Below the pieces are notes generated by a model that saw only the letters and a program-made list of their open reading frames with translations, ran no database searches and was not told where the DNA came from. From Acidobacteriota bacterium (lineage in GTDB: Bacteria; Acidobacteriota; Terriglobia; UBA7540), in assembly GCA_902812465.1 (NCBI GenBank), contig CADDZE010000036.1, positions 1 to 39,944 of the forward strand: DNA of 39,944 nt. The letters run 5' to 3'. Below are positions 1 through 8,703 of the stretch, piece by piece (within the stretch, counting starts at the first letter, position 1; each line of letters starts with the position of its first letter). A program made the position numbers and the translations under genes.

Positions 1-311
1 CAAATGTCGTGCTCTTCCCCCAGCTTCTCGTGAAAGTGACGCACGTTGAAGTCCGCATATTGCTCCCGGTAGAGTCGCAGCACTTCTTCGGCCAACTCCA
101 TCGGCACCCGCTTCGGACTCGGCCTTTGTTGCCGCCGGTCGAACAGCCCGTCGTAACCGTGCTCCTCATACCGCCGCTTCCAGCGCCGCATGCTCCGGCC
201 CGAACTTCCCACAATCTCCGCGGCCTGCCACCATGTGATTCGTTTCGCCATCGCGCGCAAAATCACTTCCTGTACTTTCCTCGTCCGCTCCCAGGCGGCT
301 TCCGAGTATCG
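1..311 (-). CDS. ISNCY-like transposase, N-terminal part, runs off the window
   Basis: On the minus strand the frame is open from 311 down to base 1. It reads through KVQEVILRAMAKRITWWQAA, a helix-turn-helix stretch (IVGSSGRSMRRWKRRY), then HGYDGLFDRR and FNVRHFHEKLGEEH. From family knowledge this order is typical of the N-terminus of ISNCY-type transposases, which normally run to over 400 residues. Only about the first 100 residues are inside the window. ATG at 251 is the first ATG, but the conserved segment begins upstream of it and is closed by a TGA at 312-314. The true start is therefore a GTG/TTG near 260-266, or the 5' end is frameshifted. No inverted repeat of the element could be assigned with confidence. 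Family assignment is from memory of sequence pattern. Confidence 0.72.
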
Positions 312-429
312 TCACCTTCTGCCTCCCTCCCGACAGAATGCCCGATTCCCCTCGCCGCCTTCAGCCGACAGATCACGGCTCATTCATCCGGACATTTAAT
401 GTGCTAACGACACAACTCAGGTCAAGTCT

Positions 430-458
430 TTGACAAAGCCCGCGACTGCTGATAGAGT
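430..458 (+). promoter_or_regulatory. sigma-70 type promoter for the cold-shock gene
   Basis: A perfect -35 box TTGACA (430-435) is followed after 17 bases by TAGAGT (453-458), which matches four of six positions of TATAAT. Transcription would start near 465, leaving a leader of about 80 bases before the ATG at 548. Long leaders are common for cold-shock genes, though I cannot see a recognised cold-box. Confidence 0.5.
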
Positions 459-547
459 GGCGCTCGCGTAGGGGTTTTCTTCGCTGGCTTCGCTCTTCGT
501 TCCGACCTGCCTAGAACGCTTTCCCCTCTTACGCAGACGAGGTCTCT

Positions 548-751
548 ATGCGAGGCACGATCAAGAGGTTGATCCGCGACCGCGGCTTCGGTTTTATCCG
601 GGCGGTTGATGGCCAGGAAGTATTCTTTCATCGCAGCAGCCTGCAGGACTTGAATTTCGATACTCTCAGGGAAGGAGAGAGCGTCGAATTTGAGATCGAG
701 CAGGGGCAAAAGGGGCCGCGAGCAGCCAAAGTCCGAGCCAGTCAGAGCTGA
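548..751 (+). CDS. Cold-shock domain protein (CspA family)
   Basis: This 67-residue protein is a single cold-shock domain, a small beta-barrel that binds single-stranded RNA or DNA and melts secondary structure. The RNP1-like motif GFGFI lies at residues 13-17 and the RNP2-like motif VFFH at 25-28, followed by the usual acidic segment (GESVEFEIEQGQKGP) and a conserved-type ending with A-x-x-V. Length is normal for the family. The first strand differs from E. coli CspA (GTIKRLIRDRG instead of GTVKWFNxxKG), so the aromatic Trp and Phe of the first strand are missing. The start ATG has GAGG five bases upstream. It stands alone between an insertion-sequence fragment and a decayed hydrolase gene, with its own promoter at 430-458. 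Confidence 0.88.
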   Translation: MRGTIKRLIRDRGFGFIRAVDGQEVFFHRSSLQDLNFDTLREGESVEFEIEQGQKGPRAAKVRASQS

Positions 752-912
752 TCTGCTTGCCGCTGCATCCGGCCCGGCCTGACTAAGCTTCCCAGCCAGC
801 GGCGAACGAAGCAGGGATCATGGTGGCAGCGGTCAAGCGCGCCCTGGGCTGCCTGCAGCCGAAATGAAAGACGAGAGCCGATGACGCCTGCACCCCTGAA
901 ACAAATAGGGGG

Positions 913-2617
913 CTAAGGCGTGAAAGTTCGGTAGAAGAACTTGCCCGATAATTCGGCGCGCAACGTTTTGCCACCGATCGGCGTGTCGAATCGGATGCGT
1001 TCAGGCGTGGGTTCGCTGCCGAGCTGAAAATAACCTGGCTCGGCGGGCTTCAGTTGGGTTTCGCTGCCGTCTGAGTCGATCATCCACAGCTTGCCCTGCC
1101 GCGCGACGATGCGGAAGTTACTGAACCAGTGATCCTCGGACCGGTAGTGGCCCACGTAGGTTTCCCAATCGGGGCGATCGTGAAATACCTTGGGGCCGAC
1201 ATAGCGGGCGTTGACGAACCAGTCGGGCCAAAAGTGGCTTCAGCCACGTGGCCGTCCTGCAGGCCGAAGCGCAGCAGAAACAGGGCAAAATCGGGGTGAC
1301 TTACGTAGAACGCATCCTTGCCGCGCGGCTCCAGCACAATGCGGTCTTGCCCGTGGACCAGCAGCAGCTGGCTGCCGCTGGTGATCAGTTGTAGTTGCTT
1401 TCCGTTGGGCGAAGTATAGGTTCCTTCGTAGTCCGTGGGTGATCGCCGTGCGTTGGATCGACTGGCTCCGGAAAAGGAGGCAGCGTCTCTCCGCGCAGGG
1501 CGGCGCGCAGTTAGTCGAGGGCGAAGCCGGCCACCGGGTTGGGGTTGCCCGGACCGTTTACGAAGACCACCGCACCCAAGCCATCGTCGAGGTCTCCCTC
1601 CATACGGGACGTATATCCGATCATGCCGCCCCCGTGTCCAAACATCGTGTGGCCATGGGCGTGCCTCACGGCTAAGCCGTAGCCGTAGGACCAGTCGCTG
1701 TCCATCTTTGCCCACGGCTGAACCAGAAACCGAAAGCTCTCCTGGAAGAGGACGCGCCCACGCGGCCCTTGTCCGCGGTTGAGCAACATGCGCAGGTAAG
1801 CTGCGAGATCGGAGGCGGTGGCAGCCATGCTGCCGTCCCCCGCGCCGTATTCCAGCCAAGGCGCCTCGACCAGGGGCTCGCCGCGATATGTTGGGCGGTC
1901 GTCAAAGAAGGGAATGTAGCCCACTGCCAGGCGGCTACGCATGCTGTTGGTGATCGCAGCTTCACTCGAATCCATCCCTAGAGGTGCAAGGATCTGCTCG
2001 TGGATCACCTCGGCGTAAGGACGGTGATAGAGGGCTTCGACCAAGTACCCAGGCACTTGGAAGCCTATATTCGAGTAATAGAAGCGCGTGCCCGGCGCGT
2101 ATCCAGTGGAGCGCTCGTGCAGCGCCACCGCTGTGTAAAGCGACGAGGGAACGTCATCGCGATCAGCGGGCAGGCCGGCCGTGTGGGTCAGCAAATCGTG
2201 AACGGTGATGCGGCGATACTGGCTATGGATCTTGAACCACGGAAGGTAGTCGGTCAAGGGCCGGCGCAAGTCAAGGCGGCCCTGTTCCCGCTGCTGAAGC
2301 AGCGCGATAGCGGTGAAGGATTTCGAAATGGAGCCGATCTCGAACAGCGTTTGCGGCGTGAGGGGCACCTTCGCCTTCCGATCCGCGAACCCGTAGGCGG
2401 AAACACGGAGCAAACCACGGCGGCTGGTCAGCGCAACGGCCATGCCCGGCGTGCCCGCTTGTTTCGTGTAAGCGGCGATGAATTTATCCAGGCGGTCGTA
2501 AGCTTCAGCGAAGCGCAGCGCCTCGTCCTGTGGGGTGGCCGTGCACGCGAAGAGCAAGGCGGCTATCATCGCCCAAAGAGGATTGCCAGCGAGGCGTCCA
2601 ATACTGGGATGTTTCAT
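913..2617 (-). pseudogene. Decayed serine beta-lactamase-like hydrolase (class C / DD-peptidase fold)
   Basis: The first open part (2617 down to 1511) encodes 368 residues with a signal-peptide-like N-terminus and the catalytic signatures of the beta-lactamase/transpeptidase family: S96-I-S-K99, the Y-S-N motif in YYSNIGF, and HGGG in place of KTG. Such proteins are exported esterases or peptidases. The frame is cut by TAA at 1511-1513, yet the same frame continues with family-like sequence (LRAALRGETLPPFPEPVDPT). Around 1440-1465 the similarity jumps to another frame (DYEGTYTSPNGKQLQL), and near 1223-1228 it jumps again (FWPDWFVNARYVGPKVFHDR, then GHYRSEDHWFSNFRIVARQG) to a stop at 913. So one nonsense change and two frame changes separate the catalytic domain from its C-terminal accessory domain. 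A clear ribosome site (GGAAGGAGA) precedes the ATG. The catalytic domain may still be made; sequencing error is the alternative explanation. Confidence 0.8.
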
Positions 2618-2676
2618 TGGTGTCTCCTTCCAAAACGGTGCCGGGAGCTCCGATCAGACGTGCCCGACCGTGCTAC

Positions 2677-2698
2677 ACCTTGGTTTTAGCTACAAGGT
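2677..2698 (-). other. Small inverted repeat between fliJ and the hydrolase pseudogene
   Basis: ACCTTG and CAAGGT form a 6-bp stem with a 10-base loop directly after the fliJ stop codon. On the minus strand it is not followed by a T-run, so it is at most a weak or factor-dependent end of the flagellar operon. The pseudogene's own ribosome site lies downstream. Confidence 0.25.
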
Positions 2699-2702
2699 TA
2701 GA

Positions 2703-3164
2703 TTATGAAAGAGCGGAGGGATATTTTGCCAGGTAGCCTAGCCGCATGACGAACAGCTCATCTAGCATCTGTTGGTGACGCCGTTCTTGTAAGCGGGTGT
2801 ACACCTGCCAGTGCCGGTGGCGCAGGTTCTCGATCACTTGGCGACGTCGTTGGGCGGCAAGGAACGCTTGTTGCTGCTGAATTCGCTGCTGTTCCAGGAC
2901 GGCAATCGCTTCCGCCACGGCGGCGCGGCGCCTATCCCGAATGGCCAGCTCACCCCGATAAAGGTGAAGTTCGGCTCCCTGCATTCCGGATTCAAGGGCT
3001 TCGGCCATTCTCCTGCAGATCGCCCGCCGGGCCTCGGTCATTTCGTGGTGGTCCCTTCGCAGCTGCATGATTCGTGCGGACAGGCTCAGCAGGCACAGCC
3101 GTTCGGCCTGCTCCAAGCTCTGGCGCAGTCGCAGCACGGGTTGAAGGGGAAAGCGGAAGGGCAT
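2703..3164 (-). CDS. fliJ: Flagellar export chaperone/stalk protein FliJ
   Basis: A 153-residue, highly charged, almost wholly alpha-helical protein that begins MPFRFPLQPVLRLRQ, the typical FliJ opening, and continues as a coiled coil rich in Arg, Glu and Gln (for example residues 85-125). FliJ is the soluble stalk inside the FliI ATPase ring; it links the ATPase to the export gate and recycles chaperones. Length agrees with the family (about 145-155). It is the last gene of the flagellar run, following fliI after a 177-base gap that is longer than the other junctions. FliJ sequences are poorly conserved, so the call rests on N-terminal pattern, coiled-coil composition and position after fliI. 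Confidence 0.85.
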   Translation of the reverse strand: MPFRFPLQPVLRLRQSLEQAERLCLLSLSARIMQLRRDHHEMTEARRAICRRMAEALESGMQGAELHLYRGELAIRDRRRAAVAEAIAVLEQQRIQQQQAFLAAQRRRQVIENLRHRHWQVYTRLQERRHQQMLDELFVMRLGYLAKYPSALS

Positions 3165-3330
3165 GGTCTATCCGCCCAAACCAAGATTTGGATAGGGAAC
3201 GCGCTCGTGGTTCTTGGACATTCCCACTCTATTCTTTGCTACTCGTCTTGAGTCGTTTGTACACATGAGCGGCATACTCAAGCTCGCGACCGGTGGCAGA
3301 CCTCTGCCTCCTTACACCTGACTTCCGACT

Positions 3331-3350
3331 CCCGGTTGCGGTTAACCGGG
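3331..3350 (-). other. Hairpin overlapping the fliI stop codon
   Basis: CCCGGTT and AACCGGG form a perfect 7-bp stem with a 6-base loop, and the TAA stop of fliI lies inside it. On the minus strand no T-run follows, so it does not look like an intrinsic terminator; it may protect or shape the mRNA between fliI and fliJ. Confidence 0.3.
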
Positions 3351-4679
3351 CAGGGCCATCAGGTTGGCCAGGGTCTGCTCCAGGGGGGCCAACTCGTCGG
3401 CGCGTTGCTGTAAGAAGCCGTTGATGACCGGCATGGCGACGACAGCTTGGTCCAGCACGAGGTCCAAGCCTTTCTGGTAGGCACCGACGCGTATTAAGTC
3501 CTCTGAGCCCGCGTAGGTAGCCATTAGCCTTCGCACGCGATGCGCCTTCTCAAGGTGCTCGGTGGCGGCGACGGCGGGCATCAACCGGCTTAGGCTGTCG
3601 AGGACGGAAATAGCTGGGTAGTGATTCTGCGCAGCCAGGCGGCGGTCGAGCACGATGTGCCCGTCCAGCAGGGCCCGGACTGCATCGACCAGGGGATCCT
3701 GTTGATCGTCACCTTCCATGAGAACCGTGTAGAAGCCCGTGATACTGCCCGTGGAGAAACGGCCGGCGCGCTCGATGACTCTTGCCAGCAAAGTGAAGAC
3801 GGAGGGCGTGTAGCCTTTGGCCGTGGGCGGCTCGCCGGCGGCCAGACCGATCTCGCGCTGAGCCATGGCCACGCGGGTGAGCGAATCCACCACCAGTAAC
3901 ACCTGTTTACCGAGCGAGCAGAAGTATTCGGCGATGGTAGATGCCGCGAGGGCAGCGCGGATGCGAAGGAGTGGCGATTGATCGGAGGTGGAGACGACGA
4001 CGACAGAACGAGTGCGCCCTTCTTCACCCAGCGCCTTCTCCAGAAACTCCCGCACTTCGCGGCCGCGTTCTCCCACTAGCCCCAGCACGGTCAGATCCGC
4101 GGCGCTGCCACGCGCCATCATCCCGATCAGTGTGCTTTTGCCCACGCCGCTGCCGCCGAAAACGCCCAACCGCTGGCCCCGGCCGCAGGTGATGAAGGCG
4201 TCGATGGCCCGCACGCCGCAGCCCAGCGCTTCAGTGATGGGCTGCCGCTCGAGGGCGGGCCGGGGCGAGGGATTCAATGGCCAGGCGTCCGGCGTCCGAG
4301 GCGGCGGACCCCAGTCCAAAGGCTGTCCGGTGGCGTCGATCACCCGGCCGAGCAGATCCGTGCCCACGCGGAGAGCTGGCTGCTCTCCCCATGTGGCGAT
4401 ACGGTCTCCGTAGCGGATCCCTCCGGGGCGCTCGAGTGGCATCGAGAGCACGGTCGGTCCGCGAAAGCCGACCACTTCACCGGGAAAAACCTTTCCGGAG
4501 CTGTCCACAATCACGCAGCACTCCCCCACCGAGCAGCGGGGTCCTTCGGACTCCACGACTTGGCCCAGGGCCTTGGTCACGCGGCCCCACCAGCGCACCG
4601 GGGCAGTCTGGCTGAGGCGTTCGAAGTAAGGACTAAGCAATCCGTCTTGCATAGCGGTGGGACGCCGAGTGTTTGGCAC
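3342..4679 (-). CDS. fliI: Flagellum-specific ATPase FliI
   Basis: A 445-residue F1-beta-like ATPase that powers type III export of flagellar subunits at the inner membrane, with FliH and FliJ. The P-loop GGSGVGKST lies at residues 175-183, Walker B ends at D265 (VLLVVDSLTR), and the family segment GEPPTAKGYTPSVF follows. The C-terminal helical domain ends QTLANLMALPG. Length is normal. The frame opens with GTG at 4679, seven bases after the fliH stop; the ATG at 4652 (MQDGLLSPYFERL) fits the usual FliI N-terminus better, and neither has a strong ribosome site. It lies between fliH and fliJ as in canonical flagellar operons. Confidence 0.96.
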   Translation of the reverse strand: MPNTRRPTAMQDGLLSPYFERLSQTAPVRWWGRVTKALGQVVESEGPRCSVGECCVIVDSSGKVFPGEVVGFRGPTVLSMPLERPGGIRYGDRIATWGEQPALRVGTDLLGRVIDATGQPLDWGPPPRTPDAWPLNPSPRPALERQPITEALGCGVRAIDAFITCGRGQRLGVFGGSGVGKSTLIGMMARGSAADLTVLGLVGERGREVREFLEKALGEEGRTRSVVVVSTSDQSPLLRIRAALAASTIAEYFCSLGKQVLLVVDSLTRVAMAQREIGLAAGEPPTAKGYTPSVFTLLARVIERAGRFSTGSITGFYTVLMEGDDQQDPLVDAVRALLDGHIVLDRRLAAQNHYPAISVLDSLSRLMPAVAATEHLEKAHRVRRLMATYAGSEDLIRVGAYQKGLDLVLDQAVVAMPVINGFLQQRADELAPLEQTLANLMALPG

Positions 4680-4685
4680 GCCGGC

Positions 4686-5417
4686 CTAGTGATCGCGCAG
4701 AGCCAGCAAATCTACGAATCCCCGCTCGATCTCCTTGAGCTGGGCATCCAAAGAAAGATCGGCGCTTCCAACTTCCGATTCGAGCAGACACCGAGGGCCA
4801 TCGAGCGCTGGATCAGCAACGACTTCAGGCAACGGGTTTAATTTCACTTGGGTTTTCACCCAGTAGCGCCACTGGTCAGCCTCGGCCGCGGGAACGCGAA
4901 GCCGGATGGCCGTTCCTTCGGCCATCCTATCCAGCGCCACCCGCACAGCACCCGCCAGCAGCAGCGGGTCAACCTGGGCCTCGCGGACCAAAATTTTGCG
5001 GGCAATGGCCAGGGTCAGGCTGACGACCTCGCGCTCGAGTTTGCGGAAGTATTGCTCGCGCGCCTGCTGGAATTGCTGCAGGGCTTCGCCCAAAGCGGCG
5101 CGGGCGGCCTCCACCTTTGGCTCCCACAGCGCCCGCTCCTGCGCGCGGCCTTCGGCGAATCCAGCCTCGCGCGCCTGATTCTCTCGTTCACGCACTTCCA
5201 ACTCCGTGTAGAGCCGCTCAGGTTCGTCGCGATCGGGATTGCGCGCACCGCCTGGCTCCCAATCCGGCCAGGGTTGCGACACCTTAGCCTCGGCGGATGG
5301 TGCGGATTCGCTCACTTCGGAGGAGAGCTGGTTCCCGTTCACGGGCGGATAGGTAAGCGCCTGTATGCGATGCGATAAGCGATCGTGTGGGGGCAGAATG
5401 CGCGGTCTAGACCACAT
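4686..5417 (-). CDS. fliH: Flagellar assembly protein FliH
   Basis: FliH binds FliI and anchors the export ATPase to the C-ring. The protein is about 243 residues with a Pro-rich variable N-terminus, a long charged helix (VRERENQAREAGFAEGRAQE and the stretch after it, including AREQYFRKLEREV), then a conserved C-terminal domain (SLTLAIARKILVREAQVDP through CLLESEVGSADLSLDAQLKE), the FliH/YscL/V-ATPase-E-like pattern. The frame can be extended to 5435, but ATG at 5417 has GCGAGG at a good distance and gives only an 11-base overlap with the end of fliG; ATG at 5423 is also possible. The short overlap suggests translational coupling to fliG. Confidence 0.92.
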   Translation of the reverse strand: MWSRPRILPPHDRLSHRIQALTYPPVNGNQLSSEVSESAPSAEAKVSQPWPDWEPGGARNPDRDEPERLYTELEVRERENQAREAGFAEGRAQERALWEPKVEAARAALGEALQQFQQAREQYFRKLEREVVSLTLAIARKILVREAQVDPLLLAGAVRVALDRMAEGTAIRLRVPAAEADQWRYWVKTQVKLNPLPEVVADPALDGPRCLLESEVGSADLSLDAQLKEIERGFVDLLALRDH

Positions 5418-6450
5418 AGGCATCCTCGCCCTCACTCCGCAGTGAAAGCTGGCCTTCGGCTTCCATCTGGCGTGCTACGGCCACAATTTCCTGCTGGGCC
5501 TGCGCTACTTCGCGTGCGCGCATGGGACCCAAGACGTCCATATCCTCCTTCAGCATCTCGGCGGCGCGCGACGACATGGTTTTGAAAATGTGGCCGCGCA
5601 GGTCGGGAGAGGCGCCTTTGAGAGCTACGGCAAGGGTCTTTTTGTCCACGCGCTTCAGCAGCTCGCGCAACCCGCTTTCAGGGACAGTGAGCAGGTCTTC
5701 AAATGTAAAAAGCACGTTGCGGATCGCCAGTGCCAGCTCAGGATTGCTTTGCTCAATCGACTCGAGGATGGCCTTGCTGTTTTCTGGACTCATCTGGTTG
5801 AGGATGTCGGCCACGGCATTCAAACCACCGAAGGCGTGACGTTCTTCGGGTGTGCCCATGGCTTCGAGTTTGCGGCGCAGCACCCAAGAGATCTTCTGCA
5901 CCATCTCGGCGGAAAGGTGACGCGTCCGAGCCAGGCGCTCGACCACAGCCGTCCGCGTCTCGATCGGTAGGAGGGATAGCAGCGCGGTGGCGGACTTGAC
6001 TCCGAGGTGCGCCAGCAGCAGGGCGATGGTCTGTGGCTGCTCGCCCTGGATAAACTTCGCCAGCTGCTGCGGATCCGAGCGGCGGAGGGCGTCCACCTCC
6101 GTCCCGGCCGCTCCCGGTGGAATGGCCTGCTCCAGCAGCCGCTTCGAACCCACTTCGCCGAAAGCCTTTACCAGGAGCCTTTCGGCGTACTGAGGTCCGC
6201 CGCGTAGTACGCGGCTTTGGCTCTCGGCGAGCTTCTGGTAGTCCGCGAGCACCTGGTCAGCCGTTTCCTGGGAGACATAGTCGATTTCCGAGATCTCCTT
6301 GGTAAGACGCTCGACGTCCGCTGGCGGGAGATGGCGAAAGACCTCGCCAGCGGCCTTCTCGCCCAGTACCAGCAGAAGGATGGCCGCACGCCGGACTCCC
6401 GTCAGCTCGGGTTGCGCTTCGCGGGCTGATGTGTGCACTGCTTCTGCCAT
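5407..6450 (-). CDS. fliG: Flagellar motor switch protein FliG
   Basis: FliG sits on the MS ring and carries the charged helix against which MotA/MotB generate torque; it also sets rotation direction with FliM and FliN. The 347 residues contain the three Armadillo-like domains: the N-terminal FliF-binding part (VRRAAILLLVLGEKAAGEVF), the middle domain with EQPQTIALLLAHL (the EHPQ-type FliM-binding motif, here EQPQ) and the C-terminal torque domain ending DVLGPMRAREVAQAQQEIVA. The segment RVDKKTLAVALKGASPDLRG carries the charged torque-helix residues. The start follows the fliF stop by 11 bases. Length is normal (about 330-350). Confidence 0.97.
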   Translation of the reverse strand: MAEAVHTSAREAQPELTGVRRAAILLLVLGEKAAGEVFRHLPPADVERLTKEISEIDYVSQETADQVLADYQKLAESQSRVLRGGPQYAERLLVKAFGEVGSKRLLEQAIPPGAAGTEVDALRRSDPQQLAKFIQGEQPQTIALLLAHLGVKSATALLSLLPIETRTAVVERLARTRHLSAEMVQKISWVLRRKLEAMGTPEERHAFGGLNAVADILNQMSPENSKAILESIEQSNPELALAIRNVLFTFEDLLTVPESGLRELLKRVDKKTLAVALKGASPDLRGHIFKTMSSRAAEMLKEDMDVLGPMRAREVAQAQQEIVAVARQMEAEGQLSLRSEGEDAYVV

Positions 6451-6461
6451 CGGCTATCCGC

Positions 6462-8129
6462 TCATTCCCGCAGCCAGGTCTCGATGACGCGGCTGGCATC
6501 CGCCGGAGCCTTCTCGACTTGGGCCGCGACAAGGTCGCGGAGTGTCGGTGCGGCCGTGGAGGCCGGCGACGGAGGAGGCAGGCTGGCCATCGTCTCGGCA
6601 GCCGCCGCCCCGGGTGCGGCGAGGCCCGCCTCGCCGGCGAGTGCGGGAGTTGGCGCAGAAGGCAAGGAAGCGGTGGCCAAGCTTTCCGGCAGGCTGCGCC
6701 ACCCTGCCACCAGCTGGTTCTTCAGTGGCCGCAGTACCAGCCAGTACGTCATTCCAAAGAGAAGTGCCAGGGCCAGCCACCGAATCAGGGGCGTCCACTG
6801 GTTCACTAGCGGAGCAATCCTTTGTGCCAGACCTGCGGGTTTCGCGGCCTCCAGCGGAGCTGAGCTGAACGAGACGTTCTCAACTGCCAGGACGTCTCCT
6901 CGCGCGGGATCCATCCCGATCGCCGCTGAGGCCAGAGCTTCAATCTTCTTCATCTCCTCCGGGGTTCGGGCCCGCCGCACCACAGTGCTTTTGCCGTTTT
7001 CGGTCTTGGTCTCTGCCGCGTCGTCTACCAGCACGGCCGCAGAAATGCGCTTGATGTTGCCTGGCGGGGTGACGGTGTGGCGAACAGTCTTACCCACGGC
7101 GAAGGTCTTGCTCTCGCTGCGCTGTCCTTCCACCGCCGTTCCCGAGTCGGTGTCAGCGGAAGCCGCCGTAGCGGGCTGGGCGCCGGCGGGAGCAGCCTGA
7201 GGCACGTTGCTGGGCGTTCCCGGGACGCCTTGGGGCTCGGTATCCTCCGATTGATCAGAAGTGATCTGTGACGTGAGCACCACGGAGTCCTTAGGGTCAT
7301 AGACCTCGGAGGTGTCTTCACTAGACCCCAGATTGTATTCCACTGTGATGCGTGCCCGGACTTGGTCGGCGCCTACGATGGGGGCGAGCGTGGCCACCAC
7401 CTTGTCGGCGAGCGCCGTCTCCAGCTCAGCCGCTCGCTGCGAAGGAGCGGGGGCGCCGCCGCGGACCAGCGGTACGTAACCGTTCGCGTCCACCACCGTT
7501 ACGTTCTCTGGCGGCAGATTGTCGACCGCGCTCGACACGAGGTAAGTGATGGCGTTCATCGATTGTTCGGAGAGCCGTGCACCACGCAGCCGCACCAGCA
7601 CGGCGGCCTTGGCTTCCCGCTGCCGCTCAATGAACAGCGACTCATGGGGCATCACCAAGTGGACGCGCGCCGCCGCTACATCGCTGAGAGACTCGATGGT
7701 GCGCTCTAGCTCGCCTTCGAGCGCCCTCTGGTAGTTCACCTGCTCGGCAAAGTCGCTGCCCGCCCAGTTGGTCTTGTCAAACAGCTCGAAGCCCTGCCGG
7801 CCGGTCTGTGGCAGGCCCTCAGCCGCCAGAGCCAGACGTGCACGGTCGATTGAGCTGGCCGGAACGCGCAGAGTTCCGTTGGGAGCGATATCGCTAGGAA
7901 TGTTCAACGAGGCTAGCCGTTGAACGATGGTCTGAGCTTCAGCCGGTGAGAGGCCGGAGTAGAGCGTCTGGTACTGTCCTCTCTCCATGAGCGTGATAAA
8001 GAGCCAGAGTGTGCCGATCACGACGACAACACTAAGGCCTAGCATCACACGCTGCTTCAGGCTCAGCCCGCGGAAGAAGGTGCGGGCCTGCCGTGCAATC
8101 TGGGGAAGGTTGAGGGCCATCTCAGCCAT
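6462..8129 (-). CDS. fliF: Flagellar M-ring protein FliF
   Basis: FliF forms the MS ring in the inner membrane, the first built piece of the basal body. The 555-residue protein has a first membrane segment at about residues 27-48 (LGLSVVVVIGTLWLFITLM), the ring-building YscJ/FliF domains (SGLSPAEAQTIVQRL, VHLVMPHESLFIERQREAKA, VDNLPPENVTVVDANG), a Pro/Ala/Ser-rich linker (around residues 290-330), a second membrane segment near 447-467 (WLALALLFGMTYWLVL) and a short cytoplasmic FliG-binding tail ending ASRVIETWLRE. ATG at 8129 is followed by another ATG three codons on. No strong ribosome site is visible. The downstream fliG begins 11 bases after the stop. Confidence 0.97.
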   Translation of the reverse strand: MAEMALNLPQIARQARTFFRGLSLKQRVMLGLSVVVVIGTLWLFITLMERGQYQTLYSGLSPAEAQTIVQRLASLNIPSDIAPNGTLRVPASSIDRARLALAAEGLPQTGRQGFELFDKTNWAGSDFAEQVNYQRALEGELERTIESLSDVAAARVHLVMPHESLFIERQREAKAAVLVRLRGARLSEQSMNAITYLVSSAVDNLPPENVTVVDANGYVPLVRGGAPAPSQRAAELETALADKVVATLAPIVGADQVRARITVEYNLGSSEDTSEVYDPKDSVVLTSQITSDQSEDTEPQGVPGTPSNVPQAAPAGAQPATAASADTDSGTAVEGQRSESKTFAVGKTVRHTVTPPGNIKRISAAVLVDDAAETKTENGKSTVVRRARTPEEMKKIEALASAAIGMDPARGDVLAVENVSFSSAPLEAAKPAGLAQRIAPLVNQWTPLIRWLALALLFGMTYWLVLRPLKNQLVAGWRSLPESLATASLPSAPTPALAGEAGLAAPGAAAAETMASLPPPSPASTAAPTLRDLVAAQVEKAPADASRVIETWLRE

Positions 8130-8239
8130 GGCACTTGATGGTTAAGGCTTGTGGCGGGTGGTCGGCGAAGAGCACGAGCTCAGCGAGGTTCTCTTGTCTC
8201 CTGTGTGCGGCCACGAGCCACGGAGCGCTGCCTATTTCT

Positions 8240-8554
8240 CTAAAACTGCATGTTGGCAATGTCCTGGTACGCCTTCACGATCTTATTGCGCACCTGCATC
8301 ATCAATTGGAAGGAGAGGTCCGCCTTCTCCACCGAAATCATGACCGAGTGGACATCCACGCTCTTGCCGCTCACAAAGTCGGCTACTTTCTGGTCGGCCT
8401 GGGCCTGCAGGTCCTCTATCTGTTGCAGGGTGTTCTGCAGATTTTCCGAGAACGCGGACGGTTGCGCTTCCCGTGGACCACTAGCCGGCCGCTGAATATC
8501 CCGCTGAAATTGGGCGGGGTCGATAGGTGCCATTCCCTGGATTGTGTTGCTCAT
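8240..8554 (-). CDS. fliE: Flagellar hook-basal body protein FliE
   Basis: A 104-residue FliE, which joins the MS ring to the rod and is exported early by the type III apparatus. The variable N-terminus is followed by the conserved C-terminal helices KSVDVHSVMISVEKADLSFQ and LMMQVRNKIVKAYQDIANMQF. The last segment, R-N-K-x-x-x-A-Y-x-[DE]-I-x-x-M, is the most diagnostic FliE feature. Length is normal. It stands between flgC (149-base gap) and fliF (110-base gap). Confidence 0.96.
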   Translation of the reverse strand: MSNTIQGMAPIDPAQFQRDIQRPASGPREAQPSAFSENLQNTLQQIEDLQAQADQKVADFVSGKSVDVHSVMISVEKADLSFQLMMQVRNKIVKAYQDIANMQF

Positions 8555-8613
8555 CGGGAGTTCCGGGTTCCGTTAACAGAAATTTAAGGGTTTTGCTGGG
8601 GGCGACCGCGACA

Positions 8614-8629
8614 CGCTGAGGTATCAGCG
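8614..8629 (-). other. Tetraloop hairpin between flgC and fliE
   Basis: CGCTGA-GGTA-TCAGCG is a perfect 6-bp stem with a 4-base loop in the 149-base gap between flgC and fliE. It has no T-run. It may affect mRNA processing between the rod genes and fliE; function is unknown. Confidence 0.3.
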
Positions 8630-8703
8630 CGGCCCCGGGACCCCTTCGCGCGGAGCTGGTGTGTCGAGCGCCAGCCCCGCGCAGCTGACCCCCCTTCAGC
8701 ACA

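Noticed and set aside
9-407. Plus-strand frame of 132 codons at the left edge
   Set aside because: The minus strand encodes a recognisable transposase N-terminus over the same bases.
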